In this document: piece after piece, positions 12,701 to 22,855 of the stretch | Layout: each line of letters starts with the position of its first letter | How positions within the stretch are numbered: position 1 is the stretch's first letter | Assembly: GCF_001649575.2 (NCBI RefSeq) | Contig: NC_051441.1 | Location: 15,720,909 to 15,784,908, forward strand | Source: Kryptolebias marmoratus | Taxonomy: Eukaryota; Chordata; Actinopteri; Cyprinodontiformes; Rivulidae | Reading direction: 5' to 3' | Length of the DNA: 64,000 nucleotides | The notes under the pieces: model-generated | Seen by the model: only the letters and a program-made list of their open reading frames with translations | Database searches by the model: none | Told to the model about the DNA's origin: nothing | Made by a program: the position numbers and the translations under genes

Positions 12701-15700
12701 ATTGATGCCCTGGTCGATTTCCTGTCTGTGTTTCTCTGCTTCCAGCCGCAGGGCTTTTCTCTCTTTCTCCAGCAGCTCCACCTTCCTCTCCAGCTCTGCC
12801 TCCACATCTTCCATCCTCCAGGGCCTGTCACCACCAGCGCTGTGCCCTGGATTGGCCGACCTCTCCGGGCTGCCATCTTCTGCCACCTCTGAGGTGCTGC
12901 TGTCTGTGCGGTTGTGAGGAAACGGACCGATGTCTGTCTGCAGAGGATGGAGACAGGCAGGCGAAAAACTGAATCAGAATCTGGGTTTTAAAGACGAGAA
13001 TTCTAATAATTCTAGTAATTACATGTAAACAGAAATTTATGTAATGCAACTGTATTTAGGATGGTCTAACACATTAAAAATAAATAAAACTAGCATTCCT
13101 TGAAGGAATGCATATATCCTGCTGCCTTGTTTATCATAGTCTTGAACAAAGATCCTCCATGATCTGTTAGTGCTCAAACTATGTGTGGGGAGTGACTCTC
13201 AGCTACTACCACACCTAACTATTGCTCATTATTTGTAAAATGGACTTGATTGAGTATTTATGACAGCCATATTAAATTGTGTTGACTCTAAAGGTTGATG
13301 ACTTGTTGACGTACATCCAATCATTACTTTTTAACATTTTCATCAAAATGTCCTGTAGGTATTCAACATAGTAGGAGTTTATGCTCATAAAAACATTTGC
13401 ACAATTAGTGGTTAATTGTGTTTTTTATTGAATTGTAAACAAATTTCTAAAAATTACGTTACCATCAATTTCACAGAATGGTTATCTACTGTGTGTTTGT
13501 TTAGCAGTATAGCAGTAGCAGCAGCTAGCTCTAGCGTGTAACCTGAGACACCAGGTGCAATCTTGGCCCCACTTGGACTAGCCGTTAGCTCGTTGTTCCG
13601 GTCAGAATCAAGCTGTTTCTTCAAACAGAGGTCATTCAAAGAGCTATCTACAAAAAGAAAGATATGCCATTTTAAAAGATTTGAACTATTACTTCAATAT
13701 CAAATTAATTGGTAATTTCTTTCCAGTTTTGCATAAGGCTTTGGGATAAGTAAAACAGTAGATTTAATAATGCTGTACCTGACACAGTATGTCTTTAGAA
13801 AATGTTTCAGCAAACAAAACAGCTAATGTGTAAAAAAAAACAAAAAAACAAACAAGCATCGCTTTATTCCTACACTGCCAAATATAGTCCTGTAAAGGCT
13901 AAAAATACCAGAAACAGGTTCATACAGTTTTCATGCTGAGCTGAGCTAACTGTAGGTCAGCTTACTGCTGCTGAACGGACAGATACGTTAAACCATCACT
14001 CTTAGCTTTCCTGGTGTTTTAATCTCTCATGTTGCATCTCACAGCTTACCCCAGCTTAACTTCTCTGTAGGTTAGTGGAGCACACTTTTGCAGCCCAATG
14101 CTCAAAAAAAACAAAACAAATTCTGTCTGATGCTACTCTGAATTTCACATTTTGCTCCAAAGTGCAGAGGGTCGTGAAGCTCTCGTGTTACAGAAAATGT
14201 CGACTCATGACCAAATTAGAAATTATTTTGTCTTTCAGTTAAATTTAAATCGGACCATAAAAAATGGCTCCCGAGAAAGTAAAAAGTTTCATTTAGCAAC
14301 AAATAGCTAAATTTAGCTTCAGTGTGGTTCCCAGAAAAACAAGCAAGCCACAGAGGAGGAAATATCTGCAAATCTTAATCTAACAAACACCTACTGGTTC
14401 CACTGTATCCACCAAGAACTTCTAAATATGAACAGACCACACGGCAATGCTGAAAATAAAAACAGATTCTTTGCTGAATACATCAGACACATAGTGCGCA
14501 TCATCCATCCCAAAATACAAAGACTGGAGCCCAAACGGAGATGGGTATTTCTACCCAGAATGTATAAAATAAAGCTTTGATGTTTAATGCAAACTCTCTT
14601 TCAAAGAGATCAACATACAGAGCTGTGCGGCATGTATAAAGACTAGCAGAGCGTGCTGGTTTTTATAACAGGAACAACACTGCTGGACAACGCAATGAAA
14701 CACTCTGGACTTGAATCCCTCCAAACTCCACTTTATTATCAATGTTCCAGAAAAGTTGGAAATCGGAAAATTGATTCAAAAATATTGCATGCCTTTTCAT
14801 GAGGTTGTTTGTTGTCAAATCACTCACTACCATGAAAGGTGTGCAAATATGTCACTGCCTTTGAGGGTGTTATCTGCTGTGGTAGTAATATAACTCGTGA
14901 ACCACTGGATGGATTATAATTAAAGTAATGTGATGCACATCTTTACTGAATAACTTGTAGAGTGAACCTAATTCAAGATGGCCTCCTCAGCTGATCAACC
15001 TTAGGAAACACAAAAATGGCTATAGCTCAGTATTTTTTACAGACACTGAGCTGAGTAGCTGATAGGTACCTCCAGCACATATTCTGAGCTCTTATAAATT
15101 ATGCAAAACATTTGCTTAAAACTTTGCCATATAATACATTATGTAATATGCATTCCTCAAAGAATTCTACTTTTAAATGACCATTGATGGCTGATTTTAA
15201 TGTCAGCTCAGTTTATTTCTGTTTCTACAGTACATTTAAATTAACCTCAGGTGGTTAAAAGTATAAAATATTAAAACTTATTAGAAAATCAGCAAAAAGA
15301 AAACTGAACAATAAATGTAGCATTACATATCACCCACTGCCTTGTTTGAAATAAATGTCACTTTAAAGATGTCTTGAAACTAAATTTTGAGGTTAATTAA
15401 TTTGTCAAGCTTGTACACTAAAAGCCAAGATAGTGGACTCAAGTAGGACTAAATGTCAGTAAAAAGGATTTTAAACAGTGATTTGAAGTAATCAGTGTTC
15501 TAGGCAGCTAATATCCAAAGATGGGCTGTTTAATGAAACAGGAGCCACCAATGAAAAGGTTCTGACCCCTTTGTTTTTGAGTTTGGATCTGGGAATTTCC
15601 AGCAGTATGATTTGTAAATTTTAGTGCTTAAGTGAATATCTAAAGGTTCAATTAAAATGATGCCATAGTGTATAAACTCCTGCTTTCCTTTCCTTCAGCA

Positions 15701-18648
15701 AAGCTATCAAAATGTATTATATCAGTCTTTGGTAGTGTGAAAGTTGTGCAGTTCTGTTTCCTAAGTCTTAAATATTGCCAACACTGATTTTACACAACAC
15801 TACAGTGCTACTTGCACGATCAGCAAAATAGTTGCAGAGCTTGGTCTGTTTATTGCAACTGTTATACTTGGATATTAGGTCTGATGTAAACATCAAACCA
15901 TGTTACTGAAGTAGGTCATGTAGCGGTACACAGAAACCTGACTCAGATGGTGTGCAAAAAAAGAGGTGCTGATGGAAAACAAAAACTGCTGCCAACTACT
16001 CAGAGAAATGTTTTTTTATGTGTGGTGATATGAGGAATGGGTACGGGGGAATAAGGGGGTTAGTTGTTTTGTGAGAAGTGTAAAATCTGGAAGGCACGGG
16101 CATAAAAATGACCCGCACTGGCCTGTCCTACATCTAACTGAGTGAGGGGTGTTACCCTGCACAGAAGCACAATCACTCTCAACAACAAATAGAAGGCACC
16201 TCATACATTATACATGCATTTCTTTGGGCAAAAAATGAGGTTATAAATCATCAGAATCTGGTCTAGCTTGTTTCATGTTTCAGTGTTCTTTCCTCCACCT
16301 CCTCCTTCTCCTGATGGAGCCTCCCCTCCCCCGTCCTCTCCTGCCTGCCCCCCTCCTCCTCATGCCTCATACATCTGTCTTTTGGATTTGACATTTCAGG
16401 CTCTTTTCCTGCCATTATGAAAATGGCAACCTTTTCAGAGCAATCAATTCTTATATTAGTAAAGACATCATCACGGGATGCCATTTAGGTACTAATAAAC
16501 CAAATCATCCATGGATTTATTGGCCTCATGTTTGTAGCTCTTATGAGGGGGAAATAAGAGGAGCTCATATGTTGTTTATTTGCCTGTCTTTATGGATATT
16601 TTTAATAAAATAATAATCTCCTATAAGTTCCTTTTACAGAAAAATAAAGCAAGAGGATTGTTAAGAATAAAAGTTATTGTTCTGTGTTATAAGTACAAGC
16701 TATCTTTAAAAAATTAAAGAGTTTTTTGGAGAATAAAATAAATCTTCACAGCACAAGTGATTCTTGTGAGGATTTGGATTTTTTTTGTTTCTGTTTTGGT
16801 TTTCTTTATGTTTTCTCTGTGGGTTTTTATTTGTGCTTTCAGTTTGGGTTTTTCCTGTTTGTGTTCCTGCTCAGTATTCACTCCTCCTCTGTCACTCTTT
16901 TGCCCTTCTTGCCACACCCATCTCCACCTGTCCGTAATCATTTCCACTCACCTGTTTCCACTTCCCTCGTTACCCTCAGCACTCAAATACCCGGTCATTT
17001 CTCCCACTAGTCGTTGGATCATTACTTGTTGTTTGCCTTCGCTCCCCATGTTTCCTCGTTACCTTGCCTTGCTATGTATTTGGATTTTTGTTAAGTTTTA
17101 GTTGCTGCCACGTCAGCTTTTGTTTTGTTATTTTTCTTTAGTTAATAAATTAGTTTATTTTTACCATGAGTCTGCACTCAGGGTTCTTTTCTGTGTCCCG
17201 CAATCCTGACAATTCTAGGATGAAGAATAAAGAAAAATCACTGATAACTCCTATAATTTCCCATTAAAGCAAAAAAGGCAAGAATGTTGTTATTATCAAC
17301 ATCATAGTTAGGAGTTTTTATTATTGGGATCATTAAGAATTATTTTTAAGAGTTACTGTTGGGAATTAGAGATACAGGTTATTATAAATCATGTTTGGGT
17401 TTAGGGTTATGGTTATTAGTTATAGCTAAGAATTATAGTTAAGAGTTACCAATAACCCTTAATGTTAACCCTTAAATGTAACTTTTAGTTAAAAGATTTA
17501 TGGTTAAGGGCTATTATTATGAATTGTATTTTACAGGTATCAATAAAAGATACTGTTAAATGTTCTTTAAGAGTTTTTGTTAAGAGTTGTTAATAGATAT
17601 GGTTAAGAGTCATTATTGGGAGCTATGATGAAGGACCTTTGTTCGGGATTACTTTTAGGATTTATTGTTAGGAGTTATTAAGATTTTTAAAATACATTTA
17701 TTCACTGTAAACCCCATAAAAGTGGCTGTCAGGTAAGAAGTCATGTCAGCTTCTTATTATGGCAAAAAAGGCAGGATTGTTGTAATTATTAGAAGTTATC
17801 ATGATCAGTTATCCTTAAGAGTTGTTGTATCAGTAATCTCAAAGCTCTGTCAGCTCCATGCAGAATCTGATTCAGGTTTTGAGCCGATCTCCACCTACCT
17901 CCAGTCTTTCTATGCGGTCTTGGAGCTGGCTGATCGCCTGTTCCAGTTCATCCACAGCTCCGACCGTGAGCAGGTGGCCGCCGTCGGGCGCTGAGGCCGG
18001 GCTGTCCCGCACCCTCATCCGCTCCAGGTGCGCCCCCTCCGGAGCTCTCCGCAGCCCCGCGGGGTGTCCGCGCCTCTCCGCGCTGCTGCTCCTGCCTCTC
18101 CCCCTCCCTCCGAGCCCCTTCTCGCACTCGGACAGCTTCCCCGTCAGCTCCCGGATGGTCCGCTGGTCGCTGGAGATCTGGTCCTTCTGCTGCAGGACGG
18201 TCTGCCGCAGCTCCTCCGCGGCGGTGCGGAGGTAGCCCCAGTCCTCGCCCGCGTACAGCGACGGGTCCTCCGCTTGTTGCTGAAAGTTCCTCGTGTTGCA
18301 CTCCCCGGCGGGGATCGGGGTGCAGATGAGCCGGCTGACCGTGGGGTCGTGTCCGGTGAGTCCCGTCACCCCGTCCAGTCCCACGTGGAAAGTAGGCGCT
18401 TCCGAGCCGGGCGTTTCAGAACCGTGGAGAGCTCCTAGCGCTCCGGCTCGGGCCACGGAGCCCCCGGAGGCAGCGGCGGGAGTCTGCGCCGCCGCGTCCG
18501 GAAAAAGCGAGTGGTTGTCGGCCGCGGGCTGCCGCTGAGCCGCCGCAGCTCCCTTGGTGGCTCCGGTGTGGACAGCCGCGATGATGCAGATGACAGCACC
18601 GATGAAGGCCACCATCCCGGCGGCCAGGATAACAACAATGAACTTCAG
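9504..18648 (-). CDS. nptxr: Neuronal pentraxin receptor (NPTXR), 5 coding exons, CTG start
   Basis: Coding exons are 18648-17899, 12937-12667, 12328-12087, 10266-10087 and 9734-9504. Phases join perfectly to give 557 residues (human about 500). Residues 2-26 are a hydrophobic type II signal anchor. A segment with the conserved Cys pair (RLICTPIP then AGEC) and coiled-coil follows, ending in a heptad-rich stretch in exon 2. The C-terminal pentraxin domain spans about 342-540, with HICVSWT in exon 4 and the GGATK motif near the end. The membrane anchor, rather than a cleaved signal peptide, separates it from NPTX1 and NPTX2. The family organises AMPA receptors at synapses. The frame opens at CTG 18648-18646, preceded by GCCGCCACC, with an in-frame TAA at 18672-18670 and no intervening ATG; the first ATG is 11 codons in, inside the anchor. 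Identity is firm; the exact start is inferred. Confidence 0.93.
10087..10266 (-). CDS. nptxr: nptxr coding exon 4 (pentraxin signature)
   Basis: The acceptor is TTCTAG|GTG and the donor CAG|GTGAGT; 180 nt in phase 0. It carries HICVSWT, the family signature region, and ends in LVLGQEQ as in mammalian neuronal pentraxins. A sequon NLS lies near its start. The signature continues W-T-Q, where many family members have W-T-T. Confidence 0.92.
10765..10976. mobile_element. MITE family A, compact palindromic copy (nptxr intron 3)
   Basis: The left arm (about 10765-10880) and right arm (about 10883-10976) are near-perfect inverted repeats with almost no spacer. The right arm carries GAACAGGTAAGAT. 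It lies within an nptxr intron and could fold into a hairpin of about 100 bp. Confidence 0.8.
10975..11011. mobile_element. hAT-like element, right-end fragment
   Basis: TAGTGGCCCTCCAGGACCAG and the closing TACCCCTG match the right end of the intact hAT copy at 61897-62110. It directly abuts the MITE copy to its left. Confidence 0.65.
11540..11800 (-). repeat. 300-bp repeat family B, fragment
   Basis: Contains GTGGTTCATGAAATATTTTG and downstream family sequence shared with the clusters at 25660-26540 and 55260-56090. Confidence 0.5.
12087..12328 (-). CDS. nptxr: nptxr coding exon 3 (start of pentraxin domain)
   Basis: The acceptor is GAGCAG|AA and the donor AAG|GTACTG; 242 nt. It encodes the first part of the pentraxin fold, including FPARTNYMFALV, TACLWLRP, GTPLSYAVPEQPNE and ELLINDK, all typical of neuronal pentraxins. 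Reading on past the donor meets a TAG after about ten codons, so the splice is required. Confidence 0.92.
12667..12937 (-). CDS. nptxr: nptxr coding exon 2 (coiled coil)
   Basis: The acceptor is CTCTGCAG|ACA and the donor GAAG|GTGAGA; 271 nt, entered at phase 0 and left with one base over. It encodes an N-glycosylation sequon (NRT), a low-complexity linker and a long Glu/Lys/Leu coiled coil (ELERKVELLEKERKAL). Confidence 0.92.
13075..13375 (-). repeat. 300-bp repeat family B copy (nptxr intron 1 side of exon 2)
   Basis: Begins near a short palindrome (ATTCCTTGAAGGAAT) and contains the family landmarks GACTCTCAGCTACTACCACA and AAATTGTGTTGACTC. It lies in nptxr intron 1. Confidence 0.6.
13480..13695. 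mobile_element. MITE family A, right part (nptxr intron 1)
   Basis: Internal sequence (AGCAGCAGCTAGCT) followed by the right arm, including GGACTAGCCGTTAGCTCG and TTTGAACTATTACTT. The left arm is missing. Confidence 0.7.
14890..15130 (+). repeat. 300-bp repeat family B copy (nptxr intron 1)
   Basis: Landmarks are CTCGTGAACCACTGGATGGA, TTCAAGATGGCC and ATGGCTATAGCTCAGT. Orientation is opposite to the copy at 13075. Confidence 0.65.
16765..17211 (+). mobile_element. Solo LTR with perfect 5-bp target duplication (nptxr intron 1)
   Basis: 447 bp from TGTGAGGATT to AATCCTGACA, flanked on both sides by ATTCT (16760-16764 and 17212-17216). A poly(A) signal AATAAA is near 17145. It is antisense to nptxr. 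No coding remnant of an internal region is present. Confidence 0.8.
17265..17850. repeat. Degenerate GTTAAGAGTTATTA minisatellite (nptxr intron 1)
   Basis: Many variants of a roughly 20-24 bp motif built on GTTAAGAGTT and TTATTAGGAGTT. A block starting GGCAAGAATGTTGT or GGCAGGATTGTTGT occurs near both ends. It lies just inside intron 1, next to exon 1. Confidence 0.65.
17899..18648 (-). CDS. nptxr: nptxr coding exon 1 (anchor, stalk, first coiled coil)
   Basis: 250 codons from CTG to a GAG|GTAGGT donor, phase 0. It is strikingly GC- and CpG-rich against AT-rich surroundings. It encodes the membrane anchor, an Ala/Gly/Ser-rich linker, the conserved Cys-containing segment and a heptad region ending in DRIERLE. 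Confidence 0.92.
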
Positions 18649-18660
18649 GGTGGCGGCGGG
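17930..18660. promoter_or_regulatory. CpG-rich island over nptxr exon 1
   Basis: This block is visibly rich in GC and CpG dinucleotides (GCGG, CCGCG and CGCC recur) while the flanks on both sides are AT-rich. It coincides with nptxr coding exon 1 and the start codon. Such islands often mark promoters of neuronal genes. No TATA box was assigned and the transcription start was not located. Confidence 0.55.
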
Positions 18661-18672
18661 GGCGATTACTTA

Positions 18673-19184
18673 ATAGAAAAATCTAACAGTCACTCAGTTT
18701 GTCAGTGAAAAGCTCCAGAAAAACGAGAAAGAAAGTCTTAAATAACTGATCAGAGTGTTCAAAAGGGAAAAAAAATCCTTACTTTCCCCCAAAAGAACAA
18801 GCGATGAGAAAAGGAGAGTTTGGGACCATGATTGAGTGATCATGGAGACAGCAACAAACAGAGCTGCACCTCCTCTGCTCCTGCAACGCGCATGTCCTCC
18901 TGTTCAGGCGAAATCCAGCCTATTAATACTGAGGAGACGTGAGTGGGCGAGAGATGGTGGGAGACATGGGAAAAACACATCACAGCTTGCTCTTTTTTTT
19001 TTTTTTTTTTTGGTCATCATGTAAAATAAAAAGTGGAAGCTTTCTCCACAGACATCTTAGTTTGTAGTGTTATAAAAAGCCCTTCAAAAACAGAGAAAAA
19101 GAGAACTGTTTGTCTTCTTTGTCTTTTTGAGATTAGTTAAATCTTGGTCAAATTTTACCAAATGCATGTTTTAATCAGGTGCAG
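18673..19184. other. nptxr 5' UTR / upstream region
   Basis: Immediately upstream of the nptxr start. It holds the in-frame stop (18672-18670), an A-rich stretch and, near 18990-19011, a T run. No TATA box was assigned with confidence. Confidence 0.4.
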
Positions 19185-20215
19185 TCATGAAGGGAAAAAG
19201 AAGATCCATTCTCTTTCAGTTCTAGGGTTTTGTGTATTACAACATAATAAAACAAATCTGCTTCTCAAAATATTTAAATCTCACCTCAAGTGGAGAAGAA
19301 TACACAACAGATTCCATTCATGTCTTTATTTGTTCAAGAAAAACAAAGCCAACATGGGAAGGCTGTGTGTGGAAAAAATATTTGTGTTATCTCTGATTTT
19401 ATTGGTCTCTCACTTGGTTTTGGAGGAATAATGGTCCACTTTTTTTAATGTAGCTTCAGTTCATTGAGTTCTGCAGACATTTGTTTCTACTCAGCTCTCT
19501 TAAGATCCCAGCATTTCAGTCAGGCTCAGGTCTGGGCTTTAACTGGATCACTGCAACACCTTGATTCTTTATTTGTTCAGTCATTCTGTTGTAGATATGT
19601 TGCTGTGTTTGGGATCAGTGTTCTGTTTCATCAGTTCATTCAGTTGAAACTTTGCAAACAAAGTCATACCGTGTTCTTTTAAGTGAAGAGCTTTCTTTCT
19701 TCAGCCCTGCCAAACAAGCCACAATTCTTGAGTCTTTCTCTAATTGTCCTGTCATGAACTTTAACCTTTAACCTGCCAACTGAGGCCTGTAGAATCTGAG
19801 AAGGAGTTGTTGGGGTTTTGCAATATTTTGAAACATTGCACAATCGGACCTTGGGGTAAATTTGCTGGGACGTCCACTATTGGAAAGACTGGCAGCTGTA
19901 TCAAAGCTTTTCCACTTGTCAATAATCTCCCTGTAGAACTCCAAATTGCGGCACCTGGGTGATACTTTCCCTCTTAAATCTTATGGAAGCAGCAAGACTG
20001 GATTTAGGTTTCCACACAGCTTTTCCATTTTGGCTTCTTTTTTGTTTATTAAATAACAACATTGAGGAATCTGTTGTGTGTTTTTGTTAAATCTGAAAAA
20101 TTTTAGAACCTAATAAAGGCCAGATCAAAGTTCTCATTATGTCCTGAAATGTAAAACCCCAGAACTGAAAGAGACAGGACTTTCTTTCTCCAAAGACTGC
20201 TTTGTCTTTTTGTGA
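19185..20215 (-). mobile_element. Internally deleted Tc1/mariner-like transposon
   Basis: The ends are inverted copies of CTCTTTCAGTTCTGGGG (left 19201-19217 with one mismatch; right near 20160-20176). The minus strand keeps a decayed transposase: a DNA-binding part with SGRPSKFTPRSD, then a jump to DPKHSNISTTE and SPDL. Stops and frameshifts are frequent, and the stretch with the first catalytic Asp is absent. It lies between nptxr and baiap2l2. Confidence 0.75.
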
Positions 20216-21524
20216 CAAACTGGATCAAATTTTATTCATCTCATTTCCCAATCGGGTATCTTCGTCATGCTTCAAACCCTGCACAATACATCAGGATTTT
20301 ATCTTTCCCATCGCATAAAAATGATATTTTCTAGCTCATATTACACAGACAAAGCAAAATGAATATCATAACTCAGTGTCAAGGTTTTCTCGTCAAACAG
20401 CAGCAGCACACATAAAGAGACTGCAAACCCTTAGAAAAACACCTGGTAGACCAGAAAGTTTCATTTCACTATGTTTTTCTCTCCCAGAAAATGATTAACA
20501 CACATAATTAAAAAGAATGAGCACAAGAGAGCAGGGGCGCTCACATAAAGACATAAGGCAGGTGTGGGAAACAAAAAAAAAAGCTGAGTTTGAGCTGGAA
20601 CAGCTGAAGTCTGTTAAAAATTGAGGGGTTTGATCTCGCACAGAGGGGATTTAAGATAAGACTCCTTTGAGTCGCGGGAGCCAAAAGCTCTAATTTAAAA
20701 TGAGTGCAGGAGGACACTTCGTCCAACGTGTGTGCAGCAGAATTAGCTCGAGCTCTCGGGCTTCAGCTCGCGAGAAGAGTAGAAGAGACGGCGAATATCC
20801 TCCTGCAGGCTTAGGAACTAGAGGATGAAAAATACAAAACAGGCACATGGTGTTCTCTCATTTGTATTCAGAGCCAGACTGGCACTGATGGCATCGCTCA
20901 GTAATAATAGCAGCTTTACCCCTTACAGCCTGTTGCAGGTTTAACTATAGGAGATGAAAATATTTGCCATATTTTGGAGCTTTTGGAGGTAAATGAAGGC
21001 TAAGCATTACAGCTGTGTCAGTCTTTTCTGTTTACTGAGTGCTTATATAAGGCAGGGAAGGTAAAGCACTTTGGATTTTGCTGCATGGTGATTGACTGAC
21101 ATTTTCTACTGATCAATGATGATCTATAGGAAACAGTAACAAGATTATTAGCACAGGTGGGGTGTTGCATTGCAGTGATTCTATCATTTTAAGGCTTTCT
21201 TTTGTTGGAAATGTTCTACTCAGTGCGACAAATTTAGCATCCTCTCACCTGTTTTAGTGAAATAACCACTTCTGTTCATGCAGAGGTGTTTTTCCTTGAC
21301 ACCTTTTCAGGATAAATGCTTCATACATTATTGCTTAATTGTGTTTCCTTTCAGTTATCTGGTGTTCTCATTCTTCTTTCTGTTTAAAGGTGATGGACTG
21401 AAGGCACCACTTTAATGGCAGAATGTCTGCAGAAGCCAATAAAGGTCTGCAGTGAACATTTACTCGGAGAGCCCCAGCTATCTGCAGTAATCAACCAGCA
21501 CTGGCTTGTTCACAAACGATGCGG
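20216..21524. other. Intergenic, no gene seen
   Basis: Unique-looking AT-rich DNA between the divergent nptxr and baiap2l2 genes. A CpG-containing stretch near 20745-20800 stands out slightly. Shared enhancers are possible but nothing in the sequence proves one. Confidence 0.4.
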
Positions 21525-22855
21525 TAAAGAGACGGTTCAGATCTTTTAAAGTGGGGTTCTGTGTGAAAAGTTAGGAGCAATAAATATCTTACTTGTGGTC
21601 GATAGCTCTTTGCACAACCTCATTTGGGGAGAAAAAGAGATTATTCTTACTGGATTGTTGAGCTAATGGTGGGTGTTAAAAGTCATACTTTTGTTACTTT
21701 GAATCCTCAAATAGGTGGTGTTTTGTGCTGGAGTCACATACAACAAACATTTTTTTTATTAATATTAAATAATTAGTCACAACAAGTATGAATATAGAAT
21801 TAATATTAATTATTAATACATACAAAGTTGCTATACTGAGAAATAACAGAATGTTTAAATAATACAGAATTTATGAGCATAACTTTTATTTTGGTTTACT
21901 AGATGTTAGCCAGACTTTCTCGATGTGTACTGCAGCTCATTAAACCCTCAGAGTTGGAGCAGCTGCCAACGTGAGGACAAAGAGACCTGGCAGGCAGCTT
22001 TCTTTCATACTCACTAAATTATGGGTAAGAAGTGATCAAATTAGAAAAAGTAAAAAGTTGAAAAAGTACAACAGATGCTAACAGCTAGTCTGAGCAGTGC
22101 CAAGGTGAAAGCAGACTGCTGCTGTCTCCACTATCGAAACAATGGTTTGCAGCCCTCACATGATTAATATTTTAGAAACTTTTACACTGATGCCAGTTTC
22201 GCGTTACCTGATTATTAATGTAGAGTGTTATCATTATTTGCAAGCATAAATAGCAGTGGCAGTAGCATTTGTAGTGAAGCCTGGGGCATTTCCAGCAGGG
22301 ATATCTTAAAATATATGCCCGAATAACTGTGTAATGCAAAACTGATGGTGATGCAAAGGTATGTAATGTCTTCATAAACTGCTCTGAACTTGTTTTTTAG
22401 ATTTGAGTCTCTTATTTTATTGTTAAATATATTATTCTGATGATATAACATTATTTATAGTACAACATGTTGAATAAAGAAGGATACAAACAAAATGTGT
22501 ATACAAAATCCAAACGTTTGTTTTCCATCAGCTTGAAAGCTGGAAAGCTTTGGGTCTGTTATTGTTTACTCTTTTTTAAAACTGCATGCAGGTGTGAAAC
22601 AAGGTGGGTTTGTAGAAATTATAAATTCAAACAAATATAAATAAGTAACTTTTAGTTGTTTTAAGATGGCACCAATCCACTTTGGTGTTGGCCCCGCTCA
22701 GACTAGCCATTAGCTCAACAATCTGATTAGAATTCAACATAATTTCTCCAAACTGAGGCTGTTCAAAGAGCTATCTACAACAGGTAAGATAGTAATTATT
22801 CATAACTTTTGCACAGAGCTCCACTTCAAAACACCTGAACTATTCATTTAAAGGT
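21525..22855. mobile_element. MITE family A copy
   Basis: Left arm at 21525-21670 (GTTCAGATCTTTTAAAGTGG) and right arm at 22680-22855, with an intact ACAACAGGTAAGATA. The internal part is long and probably contains further insertions. Confidence 0.7.

Noticed and set aside
16714..17101. Open frames of 77-114 codons on both strands
   Set aside because: They fall mainly in the LTR at 16765-17211 and reflect its skewed T/C composition.
17948..18438. Several long open frames on both strands over nptxr exon 1
   Set aside because: They are shadows caused by high GC; only the frame joined to exons 2-5 has family similarity.
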